The notes under the pieces: generated by a model
Seen by the model: the letters and a program-made list of their open reading frames with translations, nothing else
Told to the model about the DNA's origin: nothing
Database searches by the model: none
Translations under genes and position numbers: made by a program
Assembly (NCBI GenBank): GCA_001898035.1
Contig: MKRX01000015.1
Span: 314,880-378,879 of the forward strand
Origin: Armatimonadetes bacterium 55-13
GTDB taxonomy: Bacteria; Armatimonadota; Fimbriimonadia; Fimbriimonadales; Fimbriimonadaceae
DNA length: 64,000 nt
Reading direction: 5' to 3'
Part shown: positions 16,677-25,112 of the stretch, piece after piece
Layout of the letters: each line of letters begins with the position of its first letter
Position numbering within the stretch: position 1 is the stretch's first letter

Positions 16677-17654
16677 ATGTCTTCTCCATCACCCGAACCG
16701 GTCCGGCGTCCCTTCTGGACAAGATGGCTCCGACCCAAGTCATCCCACAACACCTTCGTCATAGAAGGTGTCCTGGGAACGACAATGGAGGTCCAGGTCG
16801 TCACCGAGAACGCTTCGCCGGCCGACCAGGTGCACGAAAGAGTTCTGGCCGAAATTGACCGACTAGAGGCGGTTTTTAGTGTCTTCCGCCCGGACAGCGA
16901 GCTCAACCGGTGGCAAAGAGGAGAAATTCGTGACGGTTTATCCCCAGAATTGATGGAAGTTTTGACCGCATGCGACGGCTGGATGAAGTGGTCGAGCGGG
17001 GCTCTAAATCCCGCTGTTGAATCCCTAACCCGTTTGTGGAGGGATGCCGAACAGGCAAATGCCCTGCCTGAAGACGATGACATTCAAAAGATGCGGGCAT
17101 TGGTAAGTAAACCGCTTTGGGATTTAGAAGGCACTCCAACGCTCAAGACCGAGCTTCCCATAAGTCTCAATGCTTTGGCAAAAGGCTATATCGTGGACAA
17201 ATCCTGTCAGGTCCTAACCGAGGTTCTCGGCGTGTCGGCAGGACTCATCAATATTGGCGGAGATATCCGCCACTTCGGAAGCTCTCCCACTCGCGTCTCC
17301 ATCCAAGATCCTTTTACGACTGTGGACAACGCCACGCCAGTTGCCAGCGTTCTCATCAATGGTGAAGGAATCTGCACCAGCGGCCCATCAAGGCGGGGCT
17401 TTCTTATCGCTGGACAACGCTTTTCACACATTATCGACCCCAGAACCGGCTATCCTACCGAACGAACGGCATCTGCCTCCGTCATTGCTCCATCAGCAAT
17501 GGAAGCTGATGCATTGGCGACGATCTTTTGTGTCCTTACCCCACAAAAGAGCCTCGCATTGGCAGATACCTTGCCGGATGTTCGTTGCCTGTTGTTTACC
17601 GATGATGGCGCACAATACGCAAACGCCAGATGGCTTCAGACTTCAAACACCTAG
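16677..17654 (+). CDS. apbE: FAD:protein FMN transferase
   Basis: ApbE attaches FMN from FAD to a Thr or Ser of target redox proteins. The 325-residue protein shows EAVFSVFRPDSELNRW, LNALAKGYIVDK, LINIGGDIRHFG, the FAD/Mg block HIIDPRTGYPTE, and MEADALAT. There is no lipobox or clear signal peptide. The first 30 residues are basic and Pro/Trp-rich (PFWTRWLRPKS), so its side of the membrane is uncertain; a twin-arginine or internal signal is not evident. It is followed seven bases later by a DUF2271 gene and then a PepSY-TM gene, a group linked to extracytosolic flavinylation, so the DUF2271 protein is the likely target. Confidence 0.95.
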   Translation: MSSPSPEPVRRPFWTRWLRPKSSHNTFVIEGVLGTTMEVQVVTENASPADQVHERVLAEIDRLEAVFSVFRPDSELNRWQRGEIRDGLSPELMEVLTACDGWMKWSSGALNPAVESLTRLWRDAEQANALPEDDDIQKMRALVSKPLWDLEGTPTLKTELPISLNALAKGYIVDKSCQVLTEVLGVSAGLINIGGDIRHFGSSPTRVSIQDPFTTVDNATPVASVLINGEGICTSGPSRRGFLIAGQRFSHIIDPRTGYPTERTASASVIAPSAMEADALATIFCVLTPQKSLALADTLPDVRCLLFTDDGAQYANARWLQTSNT

Positions 17655-17660
17655 AAACCC

Positions 17661-18257
17661 ATGAATAACCACGACCCAGACGAAAAATTAAGCCGCCGTG
17701 GCATGCTGACCGGCATGGCCACATTTGCCCTCTCTCTGACAAGTGTGGGCGCCCTCGCCAGTTCCATCCGACGCGGCACGAAGTGGGATAGTAAGTATGA
17801 AGCAGCGATAAATTTCGAAATTGATCAACCAGACGGCGTCCGCTATCATCGCCCGTACGTGGCAGTATGGTTAGAAAACAAAGAAGGCAAGGCGGTTCGC
17901 ACCCTCAGCTTGTGGGTCCAGACAACGCGTAGAGGTCCACGCTGGATCCCGGATCTCCGTCGTTGGTACCGTGATGAACAAGACCGTAAGGCCGCCAATG
18001 GAGGAGATCTCGTTGAGACGATTTCCAGCGCAACGCGAATGCCTGGCAAATACACCCTTGTTTGGAACGGCATGGATGATGCAGGGAAACCGGTTGATCA
18101 AGGCGACTACTATGTTTGCATCGAAGCCGCCCGCGAACATGGCACTTACCAACTCATCCGCAAGAGCTTTACCTTTACCAATAAAGCCTTCAAGCAGAAA
18201 TTAGAAGGAAACCTAGAGATCAAGGAAGCCGAGGTTGAGTTCCGAAAGCGCAAGTAA
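17661..18257 (+). CDS. DUF2271 protein with Tat-like signal; probable flavinylation substrate
   Basis: A 198-residue exported protein. The N-terminus LSRRGMLTGMATFALSL is a twin-arginine-type signal, so it may be folded before export. The rest matches DUF2271: YVAVWLENKEGKAVRTLSLW, then WIPDLRRWYR, then ISSATRMPGKYTLVWNG, and VDQGDYYVCIEAAREHG. SSATR (Thr125) sits where related proteins usually carry a SGATR-type motif, similar to the SGAT sequence that ApbE modifies in NqrC. I infer that Thr125 carries FMN, although the usual Gly is Ser here. It lies between apbE and PepSY-TM, overlapping the latter by 23 bases. Confidence 0.82.
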   Translation: MNNHDPDEKLSRRGMLTGMATFALSLTSVGALASSIRRGTKWDSKYEAAINFEIDQPDGVRYHRPYVAVWLENKEGKAVRTLSLWVQTTRRGPRWIPDLRRWYRDEQDRKAANGGDLVETISSATRMPGKYTLVWNGMDDAGKPVDQGDYYVCIEAAREHGTYQLIRKSFTFTNKAFKQKLEGNLEIKEAEVEFRKRK

Positions 18258-18852
18258 GGCGCGGCAGCGCCCTTTCCGCCTCAAAGTTCACTCTTGGCTC
18301 CGTTGGCTTCACATCTACACATCGATGTTGAGCCTTCTGGTGGTCTTGTTCTTTGCGATCACGGGAATTACTCTCAATCATCCGGATTGGGTGATTGGCA
18401 ACGTCGAAGCCAAAGCCGAAGTTAAGGGCCAGCTCAATAAGGAGTGGATCTCGGGGAAGGAAGTGAACTGGCTCCAAGTGGTCGAGTATCTAAGGAAAAC
18501 GCACAACGTGCGAGGCTCAGCAGAGGATATGCGAGCTGAAGAGACCGAGGGCTCGTTGTCCTTTCGATCTCCCGGCTATGCCGCGGACTGCTTCTTTGAC
18601 CGAGATTCCGGCAAGTATGAGATGTCGATCGACAGCATGGGCATGATGGCAGTGATGAACGATCTTCATCGAGGTAAAGATTCCAGCAAAGCTTGGGCCT
18701 GGCTCATAGATCTCTCAGGCATTTTCCTCGCCCTCCTTTCCTTAACTGGCCTCGGCATCCTCTTCTATTTGAAGAAGTTGAGGCGTTCGGCGCTTATCAC
18801 CGCTGCCGTTGGAATCGTTCTCTTTCTTATCTTGATGCGCCTAACGACATAG
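18235..18852 (+). CDS. PepSY-associated transmembrane protein
   Basis: A 205-residue membrane protein with helices at about 24-48, 158-176 and 184-202. The start RLKVHSWLRWLHIYTSMLS and GITLNHPDWV are typical of PepSY_TM-like proteins. Histidines in the first helix (HSWLRWLHIY), in NH and in the DLHRGKD segment are candidates for heme or quinone contact. With ApbE and DUF2271 it would move electrons between the membrane and a flavinylated outside protein; this is inference from neighbourhood. TTG 18235 is the start, within the DUF2271 gene. Its end overlaps the opposing SRPBCC gene by 26 bases. Confidence 0.8.
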   Translation: MSSESASKARQRPFRLKVHSWLRWLHIYTSMLSLLVVLFFAITGITLNHPDWVIGNVEAKAEVKGQLNKEWISGKEVNWLQVVEYLRKTHNVRGSAEDMRAEETEGSLSFRSPGYAADCFFDRDSGKYEMSIDSMGMMAVMNDLHRGKDSSKAWAWLIDLSGIFLALLSLTGLGILFYLKKLRRSALITAAVGIVLFLILMRLTT

Positions 18853-19492
18853 CCAACTGAGTTGACCTCTCTTCGGCCAAGTGTTTGATCGTGAGCATCA
18901 TCTTTCGCTCCATGATAAAGTGAGCTGGCTCCAGCGCGGCAAGTTCACCTAGTCGGGCCAATCCCGCATGCGTCCTTGCCCTGAGCCGAACAATTAATCT
19001 GGAGTATCCATGGCCCAAGTCTTTGAGAACGAAGCTCCAAGTTGATGGATCAGCTTTGTCTAAGTCCGAGCCAATGACCAGATGTTTGTTTTTCACAAGC
19101 TCGACGATCACCGCTGGCGGGAAGTCGGGATGAAAGTAGACTTCATCCCCAATCCGCAATGACTGCCACTCTGGATGAACTTCCGATGCGTTCTCCATCT
19201 CGCATCCAAGTAGGTTTTCGAGGAACGTATAACTGTAAAATCCAGCCTTGTTCTGTCCGATCTGGACAATCCATGGCCAGACGTCCTCCGCCGATGCATG
19301 AATCGTGACGGCATGGGTCGCGGACATTCTCGCGCCCGGAATCCAAGCATCGCCAGGCAAAACCTCACGAACTTCCTCGTCCGTAGCGCCCCACCTTAGA
19401 TGCCGCGGCCTCAAAAAGGCGAAATACCCAACTGCTGCCAGCCCTCCGGCAAGAGCGCAGAGCAATAATCCACTCCTGGTCGACTTTTCCAT
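18827..19492 (-). CDS. SRPBCC (START-like) protein with N-terminal helix
   Basis: A 221-residue protein with a membrane helix or signal at about residues 6-26 (SGLLLCALAGGLAAVGYFAFL). A lipid/ligand-pocket fold of the SRPBCC type follows: THAVTIHASAEDVWPWIVQIG, GFYSYTFLENLLG, LRIGDEVYFHP, STWSFVLKDLGHGYSRLIVRL. Ligand is unknown. I choose ATG 19492 because AGGG lies four to seven bases upstream. An in-frame ATG at 19537 would add 15 residues ahead of the helix. It converges on the PepSY gene with a 26-base coding overlap. Confidence 0.78.
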   Translation of the reverse strand: MEKSTRSGLLLCALAGGLAAVGYFAFLRPRHLRWGATDEEVREVLPGDAWIPGARMSATHAVTIHASAEDVWPWIVQIGQNKAGFYSYTFLENLLGCEMENASEVHPEWQSLRIGDEVYFHPDFPPAVIVELVKNKHLVIGSDLDKADPSTWSFVLKDLGHGYSRLIVRLRARTHAGLARLGELAALEPAHFIMERKMMLTIKHLAEERSTQLAMSLGASR

Positions 19493-19650
19493 CTTGCCCT
19501 CAGTCTCGTGCCTAAACCTTTCAACTACAAGTCGCATCTTCGATGTCAGGTCTTTCCATGACAGGAATCCATTGACAGGTTAATAGCGACTGCCAGGAAC
19601 TGTCTGATTGACTTAGATTAGGTCAAGGCACCGGCCTAAAGGAGTACACG

Positions 19651-19836
19651 ATGCATCCCAGAAAAAAGGGCGGACAGCGGAAGGATAAGAAGGTTGAGCG
19701 TATGCGAGAAGACGTCGCATTCCGAAAGGCGATGGCTCACGATCCCCATCCGACCAATGATCAGGGCGACCTCATGGATTTCAAACCTGGAACTCCAAGC
19801 GACCAGCTCCGACACCCCAACCTGCATCAAGAGTAG
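19651..19836 (+). CDS. 61-residue basic protein of unknown function
   Basis: A short, highly charged protein starting MHPRKKGGQRKDKKVERMRED and ending in a Pro/His-containing tail (HPNLHQE). AAGGAG lies eight bases before ATG 19651, which is a strong reason to accept it as translated. It has no membrane helix or Cys. Only six bases separate its stop from the ppsA start, so the two share a transcript. No function is suggested by the sequence; the basic N-terminus could bind RNA. Confidence 0.7.
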   Translation: MHPRKKGGQRKDKKVERMREDVAFRKAMAHDPHPTNDQGDLMDFKPGTPSDQLRHPNLHQE

Positions 19837-19842
19837 ACCGCT

Positions 19843-22284
19843 ATGAACAAACGGTATGTCTTGGACTTCGATGAAATCTCTCTGGGCGATGTCGCAAGAG
19901 TTGGTGGCAAGAACGCCTCTCTTGGCGAATTGTTTCGCACGTTGCGGCCGCTAGGGATTCAGGCGTTAGACGGATTTGCGATCACGGCTTCCGCCTACCA
20001 TCGGCTTCTTGAAACGGACGGTTTGGACGACACCTTGTCGAACGTCATGGATGGGCTTGATCCAGAAAGCGTCGAGAGCCTCGCACAAACCGGAAAGTAT
20101 GCCCGTGCGGCAATCTTGGGAACCCACCTTCCCTCTGAACTCGTTAGCCAAATCGTTTCGGCTTACCGAAGACTTTGTGAACGCCTTGGCACAGAACCCG
20201 CTCTTGCCGTTCGATCCTCTGCTACTGCCGAAGACTTGCCTGGCGCTTCCTTTGCCGGGCAACACCAAACGTTGCTCAATGTCGTTGGCGAAAATGCTCT
20301 TATCGATGCAGTTCACCAATGCTATGCCTCTCTCTTTACCGACCGAGCGATCGACTACCGACAACGAAACGGTTTTGAGCACCTTAGCGTCGCTCTATCC
20401 GTAGGAGTACAACCCATGGTTCGCTCGGACCTTGGCAGCGCAGGGGTGATTTTCACACTCGATACGGAAAGCGGATTTCGTGATGTAGTCCAGGTCACTG
20501 GCGCCTATGGATTAGGAGAAACGGTGGTTCAGGGCACGGTAAACCCCGACGAATGGACCGTCTTTAAACTCACGCTTGACCATGCGGAGTGCCCGATCCT
20601 ATCTCATCGGCGAGGTTCTAAAGAAACCAAGCTCGTGTTCACCAAGTTGGGGCAGGGGGCGGTTCTTGAGCAAGTTCCTCCCGATGATCGCCGTCGTTTT
20701 TGTTTAACCGATGCAGATGTAATTACCTTGGCCAAGTGGGCGGTGAAAATCGAGAATCACTATAGCCAATCTGCTGGGCGGGAAATGCCCATGGATATCG
20801 AATGGGCCAAGGATGGCCTGACCGGACAGCTGTACATCTTGCAGGCAAGGCCGGAGACAGTCCACGACAAAGCGCGCCCCGGCGTCTCGGAGCGGTTTCG
20901 TCTCGAACAAGCTCATGCCGAAGCGATCGTTTCGGGGCAGGCGGTAGGCGAGCGGATTGCGTCTGGTCCGGTCAAGATCGTCAAGACCACGGAAGACCTC
21001 ACCCAGATTCAGCCGGGTGACGTGTTGGTGTCCCAATCCACCAATCCAGACTGGGAACCAGTAATGAAGCGGGTGGCAGCAATCGTCACGGATCAAGGCG
21101 GACGAACTGCCCACGCAGCGATTGTTTCGAGAGAAATTGGGGTCCCCTGTATCGTCGGCGCCCTTGACGCGACCACTAAGCTCAGGGACGGGATGACCGT
21201 CACGGTGGTTTGTGCAGAGGGAACCACGGGTCATGTCTACTCAGGACGAGTTCCTTATCACGTCGAGACAATCGATTTTTCGCAATTGCCCGAGCCTAAG
21301 ACGAAGCTGATGCTCAACGTCGGAGATCCGAGTCGTGCCTTTGCCCTCTCGAGCATTCCCAATTCTGGGGTCGGACTAGCGCGCATCGAATTCATCATCA
21401 ACGAGGCGATTGGAATCCATCCCATGGCGCTGGCTCGATATCCGAAACTTAAGGACGCCTCCGACCGCGCTGCGATCGCCCACAGACTTGGTGACGCGGA
21501 TCCCCGTAAGTTCTTTATCCAGAGGCTCGCCGAAGGCGTTGCAATGATCGCCGCTGCTTTCTATCCAAAGCCAGTGATCGTGCGCACCAGCGATTTTAAG
21601 ACCAACGAATACGCAAAGCTTTTGGGAGGGGCTGAGTTTGAACCGAATGAAGAAAATCCGATGTTGGGTTTTCGCGGAGCTTCTCGCTACTACGACCCTC
21701 GCTATCAGGATGCTTTTGCCCTTGAATGCCTCGCCCTGTCCCATGTTCGAAAGGAGATGAGTTTGAAGAACGTGAAGGTGATGATTCCGTTTTGCCGCAC
21801 AGTGCAAGAGGCATCCCTTGTCGTGTCGACGATGGCGTCGCACGGGTTGGTTCAGGGCGAGGACGGTCTTGAAATCTATGCGATGTGCGAGATTCCCTCC
21901 AACGCCCTCAACGCCGAAGAGTTCTTGAAAGTCTTCGATGGATACTCCATCGGGTCCAACGACCTGACCCAACTTACGCTGGGGATAGATCGTGATGCTA
22001 GCTCCATCTCAGCACTCTTCGATGAACGAGACCCTGCGGTCAAGGCGCTGATTTCCCACGCGATCGCTGCCGCCCAAAAGCTAGGGAAGCCGATCGGAAT
22101 CTGTGGTCAGGCACCGTCCGACTACCCGGACTTTGCCGCATGGCTCGTGGAGCATGGCATCACTTCCATTTCTCTTAATCCGGACTCGATGGTGAAGACA
22201 ATTTCGGCTATCGCCGATGTCGAAAGTCGACTCCAGAATTCCCAACCCGCCGGCGAGCCAATGTCGGCAAGGAGAGCACAATGA
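19843..22284 (+). CDS. ppsA: Phosphoenolpyruvate synthase
   Basis: An 813-residue cytoplasmic enzyme that makes phosphoenolpyruvate from pyruvate and ATP for gluconeogenesis. Domains in order: ATP-grasp nucleotide-binding half (1-340; VGGKNASLGEL, SSATAEDLPGASFAGQ, MDIEWAKDG); phosphohistidine swivel domain with GGRTAHAAIVSREIG (active His at about 424); and the PEP-binding barrel (about 480-790; GLARIEFI, VRTSDFKTNEY, GFRGASRYY, SIGSNDLTQLTLG, ICGQAPSDYPDF). SIGSNDLTQ and GICGQ rather than the PPDK forms support PpsA. The stop overlaps the SDR start (ATGA). Confidence 0.97.
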   Translation: MNKRYVLDFDEISLGDVARVGGKNASLGELFRTLRPLGIQALDGFAITASAYHRLLETDGLDDTLSNVMDGLDPESVESLAQTGKYARAAILGTHLPSELVSQIVSAYRRLCERLGTEPALAVRSSATAEDLPGASFAGQHQTLLNVVGENALIDAVHQCYASLFTDRAIDYRQRNGFEHLSVALSVGVQPMVRSDLGSAGVIFTLDTESGFRDVVQVTGAYGLGETVVQGTVNPDEWTVFKLTLDHAECPILSHRRGSKETKLVFTKLGQGAVLEQVPPDDRRRFCLTDADVITLAKWAVKIENHYSQSAGREMPMDIEWAKDGLTGQLYILQARPETVHDKARPGVSERFRLEQAHAEAIVSGQAVGERIASGPVKIVKTTEDLTQIQPGDVLVSQSTNPDWEPVMKRVAAIVTDQGGRTAHAAIVSREIGVPCIVGALDATTKLRDGMTVTVVCAEGTTGHVYSGRVPYHVETIDFSQLPEPKTKLMLNVGDPSRAFALSSIPNSGVGLARIEFIINEAIGIHPMALARYPKLKDASDRAAIAHRLGDADPRKFFIQRLAEGVAMIAAAFYPKPVIVRTSDFKTNEYAKLLGGAEFEPNEENPMLGFRGASRYYDPRYQDAFALECLALSHVRKEMSLKNVKVMIPFCRTVQEASLVVSTMASHGLVQGEDGLEIYAMCEIPSNALNAEEFLKVFDGYSIGSNDLTQLTLGIDRDASSISALFDERDPAVKALISHAIAAAQKLGKPIGICGQAPSDYPDFAAWLVEHGITSISLNPDSMVKTISAIADVESRLQNSQPAGEPMSARRAQ

Positions 22285-23057
22285 ATCAAAATGGAAGAGT
22301 TTCAGGAAAAGTGGCGCTTGTCACCGGAGCGTCGCTCGGTATCGGTCGAGCATGCGCTAAATTGCTGGCGGCTGAGGGCGCTGCCGTTGCGATCACCGAT
22401 GTTCGCGATGAGCCCGGACACTCACTTGTCGAGGAAATTTGTCAGTCTGGAGGGACCGCTTCCTATTGGCATCTAGATGTTGCCGACGAGGACGCCGTTC
22501 GAGCCACCGCAAAGGCAGTCGAAGCCAAATTCGGCGCCATCTCGATCCTTGTCAATAACGCCGGAATTTCCGGAGTTGACAAGCCTACTCATGAGGTGAC
22601 CTCGGAAGAGTGGGATCGACTCATGGCAGTCAACGTCAAGGGCGTGTTCTTTTGCACCAAACACGTTCTCCCTCAGATGATGAAAGCGAACAAAGGCAGC
22701 ATTATCAACCTCTCTTCAATTTATGGATTGGTCGGAGCACCTGACGTTCCTCCCTATCACGCATCCAAGGGCGCAGTTCGGCTAATGACAAAGACTGACG
22801 CTCTGATCTACGCGCCCTATGGAATTCGAGTGAACTCAATACACCCAGGCTTCATCTGGACTCCCATGGTTGAAGGCTATTTAAGTTCACAATCTGATCA
22901 AGCCGCCGGGCGAAAGGCACTTGATGCCCTTCATCCGCTGGGGCATGTGGGTGAGCCAGATGACATCGCTTATGGAGTGCTCTATCTCGGTTCGGACGAA
23001 TCCAAGTTCATCACCGGCACTGAATTGGTGATTGATGGCGGATACACAGCTCGCTAA
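22281..23057 (+). CDS. SDR-family oxidoreductase
   Basis: A classical 258-residue short-chain dehydrogenase. It has TGASLGIGRACA for NAD(P) binding, LDVADED, NNAGIS, catalytic Ser in NLSSIYGLVG, Tyr/Lys in PPYHASKGA and the substrate lid WTPMVEGYL. The Asp after beta-2 (ITDVRDE) favours NAD(H). The closest style is glucose 1-dehydrogenase or 3-oxoacyl reductase, but the substrate cannot be read from sequence. It overlaps ppsA by four bases and precedes a PNPOx-like gene by three bases. Confidence 0.93.
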   Translation: MNQNGRVSGKVALVTGASLGIGRACAKLLAAEGAAVAITDVRDEPGHSLVEEICQSGGTASYWHLDVADEDAVRATAKAVEAKFGAISILVNNAGISGVDKPTHEVTSEEWDRLMAVNVKGVFFCTKHVLPQMMKANKGSIINLSSIYGLVGAPDVPPYHASKGAVRLMTKTDALIYAPYGIRVNSIHPGFIWTPMVEGYLSSQSDQAAGRKALDALHPLGHVGEPDDIAYGVLYLGSDESKFITGTELVIDGGYTAR

Positions 23058-23060
23058 AAA

Positions 23061-23510
23061 ATGATTGGCGATTTGAACTCCGACGAGATCGAGGCTATCC
23101 TACATGACCAGGCGATTGGCAGGATAGGAATCAGCGTTGATGATCGCCCCTATGTTGTTCCCGTCAGCTACGTCTACGACGGGAACCGCATCATCTGCCA
23201 CAGCGCTCCGGGCAAAAAGATTGAGATGATGAGGCTCAATCCTCGAGTCTGTTTTGAAGTGGAACACTATTCGCAAATTAACGTCTGGCAGAGCGTTATT
23301 GCTTTTGGATCCTATCGGGAGCTCAAAGGCGAGGACGCCGCGTTAGCGATGGGACTCCTTGTCAGTAAGCTTCTGCCTTTGATTGCCGATTCACCAACGG
23401 GTCACGATATTCACTCCGTTACGCCCCATGGCCAGGCGCAAGTTGGCGAAGACACAATCGTATTTTGCTTAGAACTACAGCAAAAGACGGGACGTTTCGA
23501 ACGACCCTAG
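23061..23510 (+). CDS. Pyridoxamine 5'-phosphate oxidase-like flavin/F420-binding protein
   Basis: A 149-residue split-barrel protein. It starts LNSDEIEAILHDQAIGRIGIS and contains RPYVVPVSYVYDGNRIICHSAPGKKIEMM, both typical of the PNPOx-like/NimA group that binds FMN, F420 or heme. A nitroreductase-like or heme-storage role is possible; there is no direct clue. The His/Ser (CHSAPGKK) part matches the flavin-phosphate region. It ends with stop bases shared with the opposing CoA-transferase gene (CTAG at 23507). Confidence 0.88.
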   Translation: MIGDLNSDEIEAILHDQAIGRIGISVDDRPYVVPVSYVYDGNRIICHSAPGKKIEMMRLNPRVCFEVEHYSQINVWQSVIAFGSYRELKGEDAALAMGLLVSKLLPLIADSPTGHDIHSVTPHGQAQVGEDTIVFCLELQQKTGRFERP

Positions 23511-24784
23511 CTATCGCCACCAAATCTCTCGTGCGCCTCGCGTTCCAAGGTTTCCCGGTGATCTGGATGGGCAATGGCGGCCATTCCTAGCGCCCGCTGC
23601 CTCAGGTTCTTGCCATGGAGGTTGGCACAACCATATTCGGTGACGACCCAATGCACGTTAGCCCGTGTTGTCACGACACCTGCGCCCGGCTTCAGGATAG
23701 GAACGATCCTGGACTCACCACGCTTGGTGGTGTAGGGAAGGGCAATGATCGGCTTACCGCCTTCTGAGTAGGATGCCCCCCGGATATAGTCCATCTGGCC
23801 TCCAACGCCAGAATAGAGACGAGAGCCGATTGAATCTGCGCAAACTTGTCCCGTAAGGTCGACCTCGATCGCACTATTAATGGCCGTTACTTTGGGGTTT
23901 CGGCGAATCACCGCGGTGTCGTTTACATAACCGATGTCAAGCATTGCAACAAGAGGGTTATCGTCGACGAAATCATAGAGCCGCTTTGTCCCGATCACAA
24001 AGCCGGACACGATTTTGCCCGGATGCAGTTTCTTGTTTCGACCCGTGACAACACCACGTTCAACGAGGTCGATAAGGCCATCTGAGAACATCTCCGTGTG
24101 GACACCCAGATCCCTATGATCGCGCAGGGCAGCGAGAACGGCATTTGGGATGGCCCCAATCCCCATTTGAAGCGTAGCTCCGTCTTCGATCAGGCTCGCA
24201 CAGTTCTTTCCTATTCGCTCTTCGATCTCGGTGGGTTGCCTTGCGAATACCTCCGGCAGCGGTTCATCGTATTCAACCAAGGCGTTCAACTGATCCACGT
24301 GAATCAATCCATCCCCGTGCGTCCTCGGCATGTGTCGGTTCACCTGAGCGACAACGTGCTTCGCCGCCAAAACAGCCGCCCGGGTGGCCTCGACGGAAAC
24401 ACCCAAGGAACAAAACCCGTGACGATCAGGCGGAGAAACTTGGATCAAGGCAGTGTCAATGGGAAGTGCGCCGTTGCGGAAGAGGGCGGGAACCTCGCTC
24501 AGGAAGACGGGCATGTAATCGGCGCGGCCCTCTTGCACAGCTTCCCGGACATTAGCGCCAATAAACAGGGCGTTCACCCGAAAGCTCTTGGCAAGCTCAG
24601 CATCGGCATAGGGAGCCGGACCTTCGGTGTGGAGCTGTACGATCTCAACTTCTCTCAATTCCTGGGCTCGTTCAACCATGGCCCTGATCAGGGCTTGGGG
24701 CGCGGCGGCCATCCCGTGGATGTAAACACGTTGACGACTCTCCAAAAAACGGAGAGCATCCTCCGCCGAACAAGGCTTCTTCAC
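23507..24784 (-). CDS. Acetyl-CoA hydrolase / CoA-transferase family protein
   Basis: A 425-residue family-I-fold CoA-transferase of the acetyl-CoA hydrolase / 4-hydroxybutyrate CoA-transferase type. Visible blocks are IHGMAAAPQALI, ALIQVSPPDRHGFCSLGVSV, LQMGIGAIPNAVLAAL, and HTEMFSDG, whose Glu (about 230) should form the glutamyl-CoA thioester. Later blocks are GGQMDYIRGA and TEYGCANLHGKNLRQRA. The enzyme would exchange CoA between acetyl-CoA and another acid, or hydrolyse it. Convergent with the PNPOx gene. A minus-strand hairpin followed by T residues lies 70 bp upstream of its start. Confidence 0.93.
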   Translation of the reverse strand: MKKPCSAEDALRFLESRQRVYIHGMAAAPQALIRAMVERAQELREVEIVQLHTEGPAPYADAELAKSFRVNALFIGANVREAVQEGRADYMPVFLSEVPALFRNGALPIDTALIQVSPPDRHGFCSLGVSVEATRAAVLAAKHVVAQVNRHMPRTHGDGLIHVDQLNALVEYDEPLPEVFARQPTEIEERIGKNCASLIEDGATLQMGIGAIPNAVLAALRDHRDLGVHTEMFSDGLIDLVERGVVTGRNKKLHPGKIVSGFVIGTKRLYDFVDDNPLVAMLDIGYVNDTAVIRRNPKVTAINSAIEVDLTGQVCADSIGSRLYSGVGGQMDYIRGASYSEGGKPIIALPYTTKRGESRIVPILKPGAGVVTTRANVHWVVTEYGCANLHGKNLRQRALGMAAIAHPDHRETLEREAHERFGGDS

Positions 24785-24854
24785 TTCTCGATGATGACTG
24801 TTAGAGGAAACGCTGACAAGTCGCTAATTCGGTGTCATGGATTTTAACCACGCA

Positions 24855-24884
24855 AAAAGGCGGCCCGCCGGTAGAGGGCGGGCC
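24855..24884 (-). terminator. Possible minus-strand terminator
   Basis: GGCCCGCC and GGCGGGCC form a perfect 8-bp stem with a seven-base loop. Read on the minus strand the stem runs into GCCTTTTTGCG. It would stop transcripts entering the CoA-transferase promoter region from the right, although no minus-strand gene is immediately upstream. Confidence 0.5.
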
Positions 24885-24905
24885 AAGGAATTGGTCCAAT
24901 TTGTA

Positions 24906-25055
24906 GGGTGTCCTGTTGGGATTCGGAACACCCTTGGGAGTTACTGTCTCCTCTCGGTCCCGTGTGCAGGGACACCTATAGTATCGCCCCCACCTCACAT
25001 CGATCCAAGTCGTGGATTTCGTGTCAGCGACAACCTGTCCCCATATAAGGGGACA
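24906..25055. repeat. Cluster of GTGTCC/GGACAC hairpins
   Basis: Three inverted repeats share one core: GGGTGT/ACACCC (24906-24911 and 24928-24933), GTCCC/GGGAC (24957-24961 and 24969-24973) and TGTCCCC/GGGGACA (25036-25042 and 25049-25055). They look like REP-type palindromes. No RAYT transposase is in the window. Confidence 0.55.
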
Positions 25056-25112
25056 CCATGTAAAGGAACCTAGAGTTTGCAATTTCCTGCGTAAATTAGG
25101 GAGGATTAGGGC

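Larger units (their letters stand above)
24785..25112. other. Intergenic region with four hairpins, no gene seen
   Basis: This 328-bp gap separates two divergent genes. It holds a GC-rich hairpin (24862-24884) and three hairpins that share a GTGTCC/GGACAC core (24906-24933, 24957-24973, 25036-25055). Open frames here have no conserved protein features. The repeated core suggests a decayed cluster of REP-like palindromes. Confidence 0.6.
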
